This document shows, one piece after another, positions 25,758-35,693 of a DNA stretch of 64,000 nt. Each line of letters starts with the position of its first letter. Position 1 is the stretch's first letter. The stretch covers positions 41,310 to 105,309 of the forward strand of contig NZ_JPVQ01000009.1 in assembly GCF_000772965.1 (NCBI RefSeq), given 5' to 3'. A model generated the notes under the pieces. The model was not told where the DNA came from. It worked only from the letters and a program-made list of their open reading frames with translations, and did no database searches. Source of the stretch: Ureibacillus massiliensis 4400831 = CIP 108448 = CCUG 49529 (GTDB taxonomy: Bacteria; Bacillota; Bacilli; Bacillales_A; Planococcaceae). The position numbers and the translations under genes are program-made.

Positions 25758-28358
25758 ATGACAACATATACACCGATGATGCAACAATATTTATCTATTA
25801 AATCTGAATATAAAGATGCTTTTTTATTTTTTCGTTTAGGTGATTTTTACGAAATGTTCTTTGAAGATGCAGAAAAGGCATCTCAAATATTAGAAATCAC
25901 ATTAACGAGCCGTGATGCGGGTAGTCCAGAACGTATCCCAATGTGTGGTGTACCTTATCATTCTGCAAAAGGGTATATTGAAACACTTGTTTCAAAAGGG
26001 TACAAGGTAGCCATTTGCGAACAAACGGAAGATCCAAAGCAAGCAAAGGGTGTGGTTAAACGCGAAGTAGTTCAGCTTATTACACCGGGTACGATCACAG
26101 AAGGAAAAACAATAGATGGAAAGTCAAACCATTATATTGCAAGTGCTGAACAATTATCGGAGGATTCCTTTGCCTTTGTTTATTTAGATATTTCAACGGG
26201 TGAGGCCAACAGTTCTATTATTGAAGGTGGTGCTAAAACGTTACTTCAACAGCTACAAGCCTACAATATCCAAGAGCTAGTGGTAACTGAGCAATTGCAT
26301 CTAATGTTAGCAGAGCAGGCTATTCAGTTAGGAATTGTTCTATCTATTGAACAGGGAGAGATGAACAATCAACAAGTGGAGCACTATTTAATTGATTTGC
26401 CAGAAGCGATAAAAGGTGCTGCCAAAGTATTACTTCAATATATTGAAAGAACGCAAATGCGATCATTATCACACATTAGGCCGTTTAAATATACGGAATC
26501 AAAGCAGTACTTACGCATTGATACAAATTCCAAACGCAATTTAGAGCTGTTGGAATCTATTCGAGGTGGCGATCAAAAAGGAACTCTACTTTGGCTACTT
26601 GACGAAACCGTTACTGCAATGGGGGGGCGTAAATTAAAACAATGGCTTCATCAACCCCTTGCTAATTTGACTGATATTGAAAATAGATTATCCATTGTAA
26701 CAGACTTACTGGATGAATTTTTCTTACGTAATGAGCTTCGAGAACTACTAAAAAGCGTATATGACCTAGAAAGGCTAGCAGGACGAATAGCTTTTGGAAA
26801 TGTGGGAGGGCGTGATTTAGCGCAGCTTCGTGAATCTTTACGTCAGGTTCCTGCCATTAAATCACAATTGTTACAAAGCGGTAAAACGACTTTGATGGCG
26901 CTCGGTCAAAAATTAGATGAATGTGCTGAAGTGGAGCAATTGCTTTCACGTGCCATTACTGATCATCCACCGATTGCTGTTAAAGAAGGCGATGTAATAC
27001 GTGAAGGTTATAACGAAAAGCTGGACGAATTGCGTTTTGCATCTCGCAACGGGAAGGATTGGATCGCTGCTTTAGAGCAAAAAGAACGTGAATTAACTGG
27101 AATTAAGAATTTGAAAATTGGTTATAACCGTATTTTTGGCTATTACATTGAAGTAACGAAGTCAAATATCGGTAATGTCGATTTATCTCGTTATAATCGC
27201 AAGCAAACATTAGCGAATGCAGAGCGTTATATTACTGAGGAACTTAAAGAAAAAGAAGCAATTATTTTAAATGCAGAGGAACAAAGTTTAGCATTAGAGT
27301 ATGATTTATTTGTTTCATTACGGGAGGAAATTAAGTCATTTATTCCAAGGTTGCAAGCACTTGCTTCTGAAATAAGTGAGCTTGATGTTTATATTGGTTT
27401 TGCTGTTGTAGCAGAGAAATATCGATTTGTAAAACCAACTTTCCATAATGGACGAGCTATGAAAATTGTAAATGGACGTCACCCAGTTGTTGAAAAAATG
27501 CTACATAAACAGTCCTACGTGCCGAATGATTGTATTTTAACTGAAGATAAAAATATGATGCTCATTACTGGACCAAACATGTCAGGTAAAAGTACGTATA
27601 TGAGACAAGTGGCATTAATCGTCGTACTTGCGCAAATGGGTTGTTATGTGCCAGCAGATGAAGCTAATTTGCCCATTACAGATCAAATTTTCACACGTAT
27701 TGGTGCGGCGGATGATTTAGCTGCTGGTCAGTCAACCTTTATGGTAGAAATGCTCGAATCTCAAAACGCCATTACAAATGCAACGGATCGAAGTCTACTA
27801 TTATTTGATGAAATTGGCCGTGGTACATCCACATATGATGGTATGGCCCTCGCACAGTCGATGATGGAATATATCCATGATAAAATTGGGGCAAATACAC
27901 TGTTTTCAACCCATTATCATGAATTAACAGCACTAGAAGAGGACTTGATTCGTCTGCAAAATGTACATGTAAGTGCGTCGGAAAAAGATGGTAGAGTAGT
28001 ATTTCTTCATAAGGTGAAAAAAGGGGCAGCAGATAAGAGCTATGGAGTCCATGTAGCACAGCTTGCAGAAATGCCAGAAGCCATTATTGAAAGGGCACGT
28101 ATATTACTTGAACAGTTTGAGTCAAAGGACGTACAGTTCCAACCAAAAGAAAGTGTGAAAGAAGTAGCACAGCTATCCTTATTTGAAGAAGCGACTGTTG
28201 TTGAGGAAATTGCAAGTAGTGTCACGACGGATGCTTCAACGGATGAAGAAAAATTGGTTATTGAGAAGCTTGAAAAATTAAATATTATGGGGACAAGTCC
28301 AATTCAAGCAATGAACATTTTATATGAATTACAACAAATGTTGTTAAATAAAAAATAA
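25758..28358 (+). CDS. mutS: DNA mismatch repair protein MutS
   Basis: 866 residues, full length. The N-terminal mismatch-reading motif (GDFYEMF, Phe-x-Glu) is at about 28-34, the ATPase Walker A is TGPNMSGKST at about 611-620, and the Walker B/ABC signature reads LLLFDEIGRGTSTYDG. MutS recognises mismatches and recruits MutL. It is followed by mutL after 129 bp and probably forms one operon with it; the start (ATG) has an AGAGGT site. Confidence 0.98.
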   Translation: MTTYTPMMQQYLSIKSEYKDAFLFFRLGDFYEMFFEDAEKASQILEITLTSRDAGSPERIPMCGVPYHSAKGYIETLVSKGYKVAICEQTEDPKQAKGVVKREVVQLITPGTITEGKTIDGKSNHYIASAEQLSEDSFAFVYLDISTGEANSSIIEGGAKTLLQQLQAYNIQELVVTEQLHLMLAEQAIQLGIVLSIEQGEMNNQQVEHYLIDLPEAIKGAAKVLLQYIERTQMRSLSHIRPFKYTESKQYLRIDTNSKRNLELLESIRGGDQKGTLLWLLDETVTAMGGRKLKQWLHQPLANLTDIENRLSIVTDLLDEFFLRNELRELLKSVYDLERLAGRIAFGNVGGRDLAQLRESLRQVPAIKSQLLQSGKTTLMALGQKLDECAEVEQLLSRAITDHPPIAVKEGDVIREGYNEKLDELRFASRNGKDWIAALEQKERELTGIKNLKIGYNRIFGYYIEVTKSNIGNVDLSRYNRKQTLANAERYITEELKEKEAIILNAEEQSLALEYDLFVSLREEIKSFIPRLQALASEISELDVYIGFAVVAEKYRFVKPTFHNGRAMKIVNGRHPVVEKMLHKQSYVPNDCILTEDKNMMLITGPNMSGKSTYMRQVALIVVLAQMGCYVPADEANLPITDQIFTRIGAADDLAAGQSTFMVEMLESQNAITNATDRSLLLFDEIGRGTSTYDGMALAQSMMEYIHDKIGANTLFSTHYHELTALEEDLIRLQNVHVSASEKDGRVVFLHKVKKGAADKSYGVHVAQLAEMPEAIIERARILLEQFESKDVQFQPKESVKEVAQLSLFEEATVVEEIASSVTTDASTDEEKLVIEKLEKLNIMGTSPIQAMNILYELQQMLLNKK

Positions 28359-28487
28359 GCGTTTAAATCGTAATACTCATCGTAAAATTGTTTTAATTCC
28401 CGAGCAAAACTTAAATAACCCTACAGATAAAAGAGCGGCATTTTTAATATTAAATGATCTATAAATAATCGAAGGAGGAGAATACAA

Positions 28488-30368
28488 ATGGGGAAAATTC
28501 AAATTATGGATGAATGGCTATCCAATAAAATTGCTGCAGGTGAAGTAGTAGAACGCCCTTCATCTGTTGTGAAAGAGCTTGTTGAAAATGCCATTGATGC
28601 GAAAAGTACGCAAATTGAAGTTTTCCTAGAAGAAGCAGGATTAACCTCCATTCAAGTAACAGATAATGGGAGTGGCATGGATGAAGAAGATGCCCTCCTA
28701 TCCTTTGGACGACATGCAACATCAAAAATTACAAAAGAACAGGATTTATTCCGTATTCGAACACTTGGGTTCCGCGGAGAGGCGTTGGCTTCCATTGCTT
28801 CTGTTTCCAAGGTAACTTTACGTACATCAGACGGTGAAACAAGCGGCATCGAGGTACATCTTGAAGGTGGACATATCGTTTCAAAAAAACCAACAGCCTT
28901 TCGTAAGGGGACGGATATCACAGTATCCCAGCTATTTTTCAATACACCTGCTCGACTAAAATATTTAAAAACGATTCAAACAGAGCTTGGTCATTCCATC
29001 GATCTGATGAACAGACTTGCCCTTTCTTATCCTAATATTGCTTTTAAGCTTGTACATAATGGTGGGGTTCTTCTTCAAACAAATGGACGAGGCAACATTC
29101 AACAAGTATTGGCATCCATTTATGGTGTACCAAATGCGAAAAAGATGATTCCATTTAGTACTGAGAACAAGGATTATAAAGTTTATGGTTATGCTACATT
29201 GCCTGAAGTAACTAGAGCATCCAAAAACTATATTTCACTATTTGTAAATGGTCGTTGGGTAAAACATTATTTAATCCAAAAAGCGATTATTGATGCCTAT
29301 CATACTTACTTACCAATAGAACGTTTCCCTATTGTTGTTTTGTATATTGAGGGGGACCCGTATTTAACAGATGTGAACGTTCATCCTGCAAAGCAACAAA
29401 TTCGTTTAAGTAAGGAGCAGGAACTATTGCCTTTAATCGAGGGGGCGATTCGTGAAGCAATTCGAAAAACGATTCATGTTCCACTTGCTGAGAAAAAGGA
29501 AAAGCCAGTCCGTGTTCCTAGTGAACAAATGAATATGTGGAAAAACTCCACAACTTCAACTTTTAATGAGCCGAAACTAAATGAAATCGTGCAAAAGTTA
29601 AATGAAGAAACATCTGTCGTAAGAGAATCTACTGAGGATGTTATGGCAGGAAATAATGCTATTTACAATGAATGGGCAACTGAACGGCATGAGACCGTAA
29701 CGACTCAATCTGATTTAGCATCAACAATTTTAGTCGATGAAGAAAGAACTTTAGAAGAAATTGAACCACAGCCAATAAAAGAACCATTTCCTGAATTAGA
29801 AGTGGTTGGTCAAATTCATGGAACTTATATAGTAGCCCAAATGGAGGATGGTTTTTATTTAATCGACCAGCATGCAGCCCAAGAACGGATTAAATACGAA
29901 TATTTTCGCGATAAAGTAGGCGAAGTGAACCCAAATGAAAGACAGTCCTTGTTATTACCACTTACTTTCCATTATTCTGCCGACGAAGCTTTACTATTAA
30001 AAGAAAACTTACATGTGTTAACAGAAGTTGGGGTATTTTTAGAGGATTTCGGACAATCTTCCTTTGTTGTTCGTGAACATCCAACTTGGTTCCCAAAAGG
30101 ATTTGAACAGGAAATTATTGAAGAACTCATTGAACAAGTACTGCAACATAAAAAAGCAGATGTGAAAAAGCTTAGGGAAGATGCAGCTATTATGATGAGC
30201 TGTAAAAAATCGATCAAAGCGAATTATTATTTAACAAAGGAACAAATGGATGCACTATTAGCAGATTTACGCAAGGCGGAAAATCCATTTACATGTCCAC
30301 ATGGTAGACCAGTGATGATTCACTTTTCTTCATATGAAGTCGAAAAAATGTTTAAGCGAGTAATGTAG
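28488..30368 (+). CDS. mutL: DNA mismatch repair endonuclease MutL
   Basis: 626 residues. The GHKL ATPase domain has VVERPSSVVKELVENAIDA, DNGSGM and TLGFRGEAL; the C-terminal domain keeps the metal-dependent endonuclease motif DQHAAQERIKYE and the zinc-associated SCKKSIK and CPHGRP motifs. It is therefore the nicking type of MutL, as expected in an organism lacking MutH. AAGGAGGAG precedes the ATG. glpD follows within 90 bp. Confidence 0.98.
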   Translation: MGKIQIMDEWLSNKIAAGEVVERPSSVVKELVENAIDAKSTQIEVFLEEAGLTSIQVTDNGSGMDEEDALLSFGRHATSKITKEQDLFRIRTLGFRGEALASIASVSKVTLRTSDGETSGIEVHLEGGHIVSKKPTAFRKGTDITVSQLFFNTPARLKYLKTIQTELGHSIDLMNRLALSYPNIAFKLVHNGGVLLQTNGRGNIQQVLASIYGVPNAKKMIPFSTENKDYKVYGYATLPEVTRASKNYISLFVNGRWVKHYLIQKAIIDAYHTYLPIERFPIVVLYIEGDPYLTDVNVHPAKQQIRLSKEQELLPLIEGAIREAIRKTIHVPLAEKKEKPVRVPSEQMNMWKNSTTSTFNEPKLNEIVQKLNEETSVVRESTEDVMAGNNAIYNEWATERHETVTTQSDLASTILVDEERTLEEIEPQPIKEPFPELEVVGQIHGTYIVAQMEDGFYLIDQHAAQERIKYEYFRDKVGEVNPNERQSLLLPLTFHYSADEALLLKENLHVLTEVGVFLEDFGQSSFVVREHPTWFPKGFEQEIIEELIEQVLQHKKADVKKLREDAAIMMSCKKSIKANYYLTKEQMDALLADLRKAENPFTCPHGRPVMIHFSSYEVEKMFKRVM

Positions 30369-30455
30369 GAAAATGCAAGGTGAATTTTGATTCAGGAAGT
30401 AAGTAATGATAATGAAAAATCGACAGGATTACATAATTTAAAGGAGGCTTTCCCT

Positions 30456-32093
30456 TTGTATTCATTTAAGGAACGACCAAAAATAGTAAACACTTTAAAT
30501 AGCTATTCTTTTGATGTGCTCGTAATAGGTGGAGGAATAACAGGTGCGGGAATTGCTCTTGATGCAGCGTCGCGCGGATTATCTGTTGCCCTTGTAGAAA
30601 TGCAGGATTTTGCGGCAGGAACTTCTAGTAGATCTACTAAGCTAGTCCATGGGGGATTACGTTATTTAAAGCAATTGGAAGTCGGGCTAGTTGCAGAAGT
30701 TGGTCGGGAGCGTGAAATCGTCTATGAAAATGCAGTGCATGTGACGAAGCCTGAATGGATGCTACTTCCTATATATAAAGAGGGCTCCCTTGGTTCCATT
30801 ACTACATCACTTGCATTAAAAGTATATGATCGATTAGCGCAGGTACGAAAAAACGAAAGACGTAAGATGCTTTCAAAAAAACAGACACTTGATAAAGTTC
30901 CATTTTTAAAGAATCAAGGGTTAAAAGGCGCTGGATATTATGTTGAATACAAAACAGATGATGCTCGTTTAACAATTGAAGTCATTAAAAAAGCAATTGA
31001 ATACAATGCAGTCTGCCTCAACTACGCTAGAGTAACAGACTTTGTTTATAAAAAGAAAAGAATTGTTGCAGCAAATGTTCGAGATGAAATCACTGGTGAA
31101 ACAATTACTATCCACGCTCATCAAATTGTTAACGCCACTGGACCATGGATTGACGAAGTTCGTAATTTAGATCATGCAAAAAAGAATAAAAAGCACCTTC
31201 GCTTAACAAAAGGAATTCATATTGTACTTGATCAAAAAAAATTACCACTAGACCAAGCATTATATTTTGATACACAAGATGACCGAATGGTATTTGCTAT
31301 TCCAAGAGATGGAAAAACTTATGTTGGAACAACGGATACTTTTTATGATGGAGACCCAATCGCACCTGTTGCAAATAAAGAGGATGTGGACTATTTGCTA
31401 GGTGCCATTTCTTACATTTTCCCTGATTTAAGCATATCAGCCGAAGACGTTGAATCCACGTGGGCTGGAGTTCGACCTCTCATATATGAAGAGGGAAAAG
31501 ATCCTTCTGAAATTTCAAGAAAAGATGAGATTTGGACTGCACCAAGCGGATTGATGACAATTGCTGGTGGGAAATTAACAGGATATCGTCAAATGGCTGA
31601 AGAAATAGTAGATAGGATTGTAAAAAAACACCGCTTTAAGCATGCAACAAAATGTATGACGAAAGCATTGGCTTTATCAGGAGCAAAGGGATTAAATTCA
31701 CGAAATTTTAATGACTATATTAAAAATAAAGCAAAGGTTGGAGAATCCTTAGGCTTTTCCTATGAAGAAGCACTTGCGCTAACAAGCAAATACGGTACAA
31801 ATGTTGATGATGTATTTACTCATACAAGAACCTATAACAAAATTAAGGACAAGCTTCCATTATCGTTATATGCAGAATTGCACTATTCTATTGAGAAAGA
31901 AATGGTCTATACACCATCTGACTTCTTTATTCGTAGAACTGGACTGCTCTATTTTGATATTTCAGCCGTTCAAAAATATAAAGAGACAGTCATTGATATA
32001 ATGAGTGAAAGAATAGGCTATTCTGAAAACGAAAAGTTCATCTACAAAACGCAGCTTGACCAATTCATTAGCTGGGCAAAGGGAAATAAGTAA
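30456..32093 (+). CDS. glpD: Aerobic glycerol-3-phosphate dehydrogenase
   Basis: 545 residues from the TTG at 30456, chosen because AAAGGAGGC lies 8 nt upstream; the frame is open to 30387 without a ribosome site. The FAD-binding GGGITGAG is at 25-32, followed by the long conserved run DFAAGTSSRSTKLVHGGLRY, and STWAGVRPLIYEEGKDPSEI further on. It oxidises glycerol-3-phosphate to dihydroxyacetone phosphate at the membrane, feeding electrons to the quinone pool. It aligns well with B. subtilis GlpD (555 residues). No glpF or glpK is adjacent; placement after mutL is unusual for glpD. Confidence 0.95.
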   Translation: MYSFKERPKIVNTLNSYSFDVLVIGGGITGAGIALDAASRGLSVALVEMQDFAAGTSSRSTKLVHGGLRYLKQLEVGLVAEVGREREIVYENAVHVTKPEWMLLPIYKEGSLGSITTSLALKVYDRLAQVRKNERRKMLSKKQTLDKVPFLKNQGLKGAGYYVEYKTDDARLTIEVIKKAIEYNAVCLNYARVTDFVYKKKRIVAANVRDEITGETITIHAHQIVNATGPWIDEVRNLDHAKKNKKHLRLTKGIHIVLDQKKLPLDQALYFDTQDDRMVFAIPRDGKTYVGTTDTFYDGDPIAPVANKEDVDYLLGAISYIFPDLSISAEDVESTWAGVRPLIYEEGKDPSEISRKDEIWTAPSGLMTIAGGKLTGYRQMAEEIVDRIVKKHRFKHATKCMTKALALSGAKGLNSRNFNDYIKNKAKVGESLGFSYEEALALTSKYGTNVDDVFTHTRTYNKIKDKLPLSLYAELHYSIEKEMVYTPSDFFIRRTGLLYFDISAVQKYKETVIDIMSERIGYSENEKFIYKTQLDQFISWAKGNK

Positions 32094-32200
32094 TAGGCTT
32101 GTTACTTAGCATTGGAGCAAGGAAAAAGTTTCATAAACCATGCATTAAAATGCATCTAAACGTTGGACTAGAATTGTAATGAAACAAAGGGGGAATATGT

Positions 32201-33124
32201 TTGAAAAAGCGTTCGATGGAATTGTTGGTTAGTGATCATACAAGAATATATGTCCGTATTTATGAACCTGAACATGAAGTAATTGGGCGTTTTCATATTC
32301 TTCATGGGATGGGGGAACATGGTGGACGCTATGATGCTTTTGCGACAATGCTTTGTGAACAGGGCTATTTTGTCACAATGCATGATCACAGAGGTCATGG
32401 GAAAACGGCTGAATTAAACGGCAAACTCGGCTATTTTGCAGATGAAAACGGATTTGAACGTGTTGTAGAGGATGTCTATGATGTCATTCAAAATGTCCGC
32501 TATGATTATAAAAAAGTGCCGATTTTCATTTTTGGACATAGTATGGGTTCCTTTATCGCCAGAAGATTTATTCAAGTGTATGGTGAAATTGTAGATGGCT
32601 GTATTCTATGTGGTACTGGAGCAACGACTACAATGCACAAAGTAGGGAATATGCTAGCAAAAACAATGGCAAAAACAAAGGGTAAGGATGTCAGAGGCGA
32701 TCTTTTAAATGAGCTAAGCTTAGGAAGTTTCAATAAGCAATTTAAAAATACTAAAACAGCATTTGATTGGCTTACATCAGATGAAGAAGAAGTACAAAAA
32801 TATATTGATGACCCTTATTGCGGATTTATTCCAACCAACCAGTTCTTTGCAGATTTAACGGATGGTCTAATTATGATAAATCGTATAGAGGAAAATGCGC
32901 GTATTCCGAAAAATCTACTTATTTTATTGATAAGTGGCAGCTCTGACCCTGTTGGTAATAACGGGAAAGGCGTTTACAAGGTAGCGAATCAATTGAAAAA
33001 TGCAGGTGCACAAAATGTGATCGTCTATTTATTTGAGGAAATGCGTCACGAAATTTTAAATGAACGAAATAAACAACAAGTATTTGATGTAGTATCACGG
33101 TGGTTAAAAAAATATGAAAAATGA
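32201..33124 (+). CDS. Alpha/beta hydrolase, monoacylglycerol lipase/lysophospholipase type
   Basis: 307 residues of the Hydrolase_4 (serine aminopeptidase S33) family. The oxyanion-side motif [10 protein letters not shown] is at 35-44, the nucleophile elbow GHSMGS gives Ser114, and the distal Asp (SGSSDPVG) and His (MRHEILNE) complete the triad. It resembles Bacillus YtpA-type lysophospholipases and bacterial monoacylglycerol lipases; the true substrate is not deducible. TTG start with AAAGGGGG. It lies between glpD and miaA and overlaps miaA by 11 bp, so it is probably co-transcribed; with glpD it hints at glycerolipid turnover. Confidence 0.85.
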   Translation: MKKRSMELLVSDHTRIYVRIYEPEHEVIGRFHILHGMGEHGGRYDAFATMLCEQGYFVTMHDHRGHGKTAELNGKLGYFADENGFERVVEDVYDVIQNVRYDYKKVPIFIFGHSMGSFIARRFIQVYGEIVDGCILCGTGATTTMHKVGNMLAKTMAKTKGKDVRGDLLNELSLGSFNKQFKNTKTAFDWLTSDEEEVQKYIDDPYCGFIPTNQFFADLTDGLIMINRIEENARIPKNLLILLISGSSDPVGNNGKGVYKVANQLKNAGAQNVIVYLFEEMRHEILNERNKQQVFDVVSRWLKKYEK

Positions 33125-34064
33125 CAAACAAATAGACGTAGTGGCGATCGTAGGACCAACAGCGTCTGGAAAAACAGCATTAAGCATTAAAATGGCGAAA
33201 CAATTTAATGGTGAAATTATAAACGGCGATTCCATGCAAATTTACAAAGGACTCGATATTGGGACTGCAAAAATTACGGAGGAGGAAGCTGAAGGTGTTC
33301 CTCATCACTTATTAGATATAAAAGAACCTACAGAAAGCTTTTCAGTTGCGGAATATCAAACATTAGTCCGAAATAAAATCGCTGAAATACAAAGTCGAGG
33401 GAAATTACCGATGATTGTCGGAGGAACAGGGCTATACGTGCAAGCGGTTTTATATGACTTTCAATTTACAGAAGAGGAAGTAGACGAAGAAGCTCGGAAA
33501 AAGTATTATGATGAATTGTCGAAAATTGGACCGCAAGCAATGCATGACAGATTAAATGCATTAGATCCAGAAACTGCAAAAACAATTCATCCCAATAATA
33601 CACGTAGGGTTATTCGTGCCCTTGAAATGATTGAATTGAGCGGAGTATCGAAAGCTTCTGATGAAATGAATCGTGGGAATATTCCAATGTACAATCATCT
33701 CATCATTGGGCTTGATATGGATCGAGAAAAATTATATGAGCGGATAAATCTTCGTGTCGATTTAATGATGGAAAAAGGTCTTTTGGAGGAAGTCAAAGGA
33801 TTATATGACAGAGGTATTCGTGATGTTCAATCTGTTCAAGCAATTGGCTATAAAGAATTTTATGCCTATTTTGATGGGAAATGTACATTGGAAGAAGCGA
33901 TAGAGCAACTTAAACAAAATTCAAGAAGATATGCTAAAAGGCAGCTTACTTATTTCCGAAATAAACTGGATGTCGAATGGATAGGTCAAAATTGGAAACA
34001 AATTCTAGAATATTCAAAATTTTTCGCTTTTCAAGAAGGGAAATCGACATTGGAGATAGAATAG
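33114..34064 (+). CDS. miaA: tRNA dimethylallyltransferase
   Basis: 316 residues. The P-loop GPTASGKT is at 14-21, followed by [18 protein letters not shown] and the [11 protein letters not shown] motif. MiaA transfers dimethylallyl from DMAPP to A37 of tRNAs; MiaB (21544) then methylthiolates the product. It precedes hfq, the same order as in B. subtilis and E. coli. Its start lies inside the end of the lipase gene. Confidence 0.97.
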   Translation: MKNDKQIDVVAIVGPTASGKTALSIKMAKQFNGEIINGDSMQIYKGLDIGTAKITEEEAEGVPHHLLDIKEPTESFSVAEYQTLVRNKIAEIQSRGKLPMIVGGTGLYVQAVLYDFQFTEEEVDEEARKKYYDELSKIGPQAMHDRLNALDPETAKTIHPNNTRRVIRALEMIELSGVSKASDEMNRGNIPMYNHLIIGLDMDREKLYERINLRVDLMMEKGLLEEVKGLYDRGIRDVQSVQAIGYKEFYAYFDGKCTLEEAIEQLKQNSRRYAKRQLTYFRNKLDVEWIGQNWKQILEYSKFFAFQEGKSTLEIE

Positions 34065-34120
34065 TTAGAGGAATAGAAGTAATGTATACAAAAGAAAATT
34101 AGAGATAAAGAGGTGTTTGT

Positions 34121-34357
34121 GTGAAATCAATTAATTTACAAGATACTTTTCTCAATACGTTGCGTAAGAATGGAACGTTTGTCACAGTATTCTTATTAAA
34201 TGGGTTTCAGCTAAAAGGGTTAGTAAAGTCTTATGATAATTTCACAGTATTACTCGAATCAGAAGGCAAACAGCAACTAATTTATAAGCACGCTATTTCA
34301 ACTTTTGTTCCTGCCAAAAACGTACCATTACAAGACAATGGTGAAGAAAATGCATAA
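34121..34357 (+). CDS. hfq: RNA chaperone Hfq
   Basis: 78 residues. The Sm1 stretch ([20 protein letters not shown]) and the Sm2 motif YKHAIST are both present. The C-terminus is short, as in Bacillus Hfq. Hfq forms a hexameric ring that binds small RNAs and U-rich tails. GTG start with AGAGGTG; it has its own terminator. Confidence 0.96.
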   Translation: MKSINLQDTFLNTLRKNGTFVTVFLLNGFQLKGLVKSYDNFTVLLESEGKQQLIYKHAISTFVPAKNVPLQDNGEENA

Positions 34358-34366
34358 TGGATGATT

Positions 34367-34398
34367 AATCGGCAGTGTGTGATACTAGCCGATTTTTT
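34367..34398 (+). terminator. hfq terminator
   Basis: Stem AATCGGC / GCCGATT followed by T residues, 9 bp after the hfq stop. Confidence 0.8.
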
Positions 34399-34488
34399 CA
34401 TTTTTCATTATAATGGCAATGGAAATATAAATATAAATAGAGAATCGTTCTATTTGTTTTTAGAATGTAAATGAGAGGATTTGTAAAA

Positions 34489-34791
34489 ATGAAACATATT
34501 ACCACTGATGAAATTGTAAATTTATTAGACGCAAATGAAGATTTAAACATTATCGATGTACGCGAGGATTTCGAAGTAGAAAATGGTATGATTCCTGGAG
34601 CTGTTCACATACCATTAGGTTCAATCCCTGAAAAAGTAAGCGAATTAGACCCATCAAAAGAATATATTCTTGTATGTCAAGGTGGTGTTCGTAGTGCCAA
34701 TGCATGCGAATATTTAGAAGCTCAAGGTTTCAACGTGACAAACCTCGAAGGCGGCATGATGAGCTACGACGGAGAATTAGAATTCAAATAA
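34489..34791 (+). CDS. Rhodanese-like sulfurtransferase (single domain)
   Basis: 100 residues from the ATG at 34489, which has a GAGAGGA site; a longer frame starts at 34471 without one. Family landmarks are IIDVRE near 21-26 and the active-site loop CQGGVRS with Cys63. Single-domain rhodaneses carry persulfide sulfur between partners. The gene stands alone between hfq and a strong hairpin. Confidence 0.92.
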   Translation: MKHITTDEIVNLLDANEDLNIIDVREDFEVENGMIPGAVHIPLGSIPEKVSELDPSKEYILVCQGGVRSANACEYLEAQGFNVTNLEGGMMSYDGELEFK

Positions 34792-34797
34792 CATAAT

Positions 34798-34837
34798 AAA
34801 AATGCACATAGAAAGTAATGTCATCTATGTGCATTTT
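34798..34837. terminator. Bidirectional terminator overlapping a coding end
   Basis: Stem AAAATGCACATAG / CTATGTGCATTTT, with A-run before and T-run after. It terminates the rhodanese gene on the plus strand, while its right arm encodes the last five residues (ENAHR) of the minus-strand TRIC gene, whose stop codon is in the loop. Confidence 0.85.
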
Positions 34838-35474
34838 CATTTGTAGGAAGAAATGCAGCTGTTTGCTCTGCATTCTTATTTAAAGTCCGAATAGGTAATT
34901 TCCATTTATATATATAGGATAATACCCGTAAGGATGTAATAACGATAAATAATCCATAAAGAAATAAATCATTTTGAAGCACATTCAGGCCTATAATTAA
35001 CCCGGCTCCTGCTGCCCAAACGGCATAAATTTCATCTCGGAGGACAAGTGGCTTTCTTCGTGCTAACAAATCTCGAATAATTCCACCGCCAGAGCCTGTA
35101 AGAACTGCTGCGACAATAACTGCACTAATAGGTAGTTCTAGCGAAACTGCATATATAGCACCTTGAATAGCAAATGCAGATAATCCAATTGCGTCGGTAA
35201 AATTTCCCCATCGATTCCAATGCCTAATCAAATGATGCGGAACAAGGAAAAATATGGTAATTGCTGCGATGGCAATTTGGAACATCATTTCTTGCTCCCA
35301 TAATGTTGACACAGGCAATCCAATTAATAAATTTCGAATGGCGCCCCCACCAAAAGCTGTCACAATTCCAAGAAGATATACGCCAAACAGATCATATTCT
35401 TCTTCCATTGCAACAATAGCACCCGATATTGCAAAGGCAATAGTTCCAATAATACTAAATACTTCCCATGCCAT
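34821..35474 (-). CDS. TRIC/UPF0126-family membrane channel (YvgT-like)
   Basis: 217 residues with seven predicted helices. Two copies of the family repeat are visible, beginning GTIAFAISGAIVAMEEEYDL with FGGGAIRNLL, and SAFAIQGAIYA with GSGGGIIRDLL. UPF0126 proteins are bacterial homologs of trimeric intracellular cation channels and conduct K+/Na+. ATG start. Its 3' end runs into the terminator of the convergent rhodanese gene. Confidence 0.88.
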   Translation of the reverse strand: MAWEVFSIIGTIAFAISGAIVAMEEEYDLFGVYLLGIVTAFGGGAIRNLLIGLPVSTLWEQEMMFQIAIAAITIFFLVPHHLIRHWNRWGNFTDAIGLSAFAIQGAIYAVSLELPISAVIVAAVLTGSGGGIIRDLLARRKPLVLRDEIYAVWAAGAGLIIGLNVLQNDLFLYGLFIVITSLRVLSYIYKWKLPIRTLNKNAEQTAAFLPTNENAHR

Positions 35475-35693
35475 GAAAGCATCCCCCTTATATCCAATCC
35501 AATTTTGAGAATAGCAGTTTAAAAGGAATTCGTAAAGATGAATTTTTTGACTATGTTAGAGGTGTGAGAAAATGCAGTAGTTTTATTTATTTGAAAAGAA
35601 GAAAAGTATTGATATGATAATATAGGAATTTATTCAGAAACTTATTTAATGTGGATCCATACTATAGATATAATTTAGAACGGAGAAGTACAT

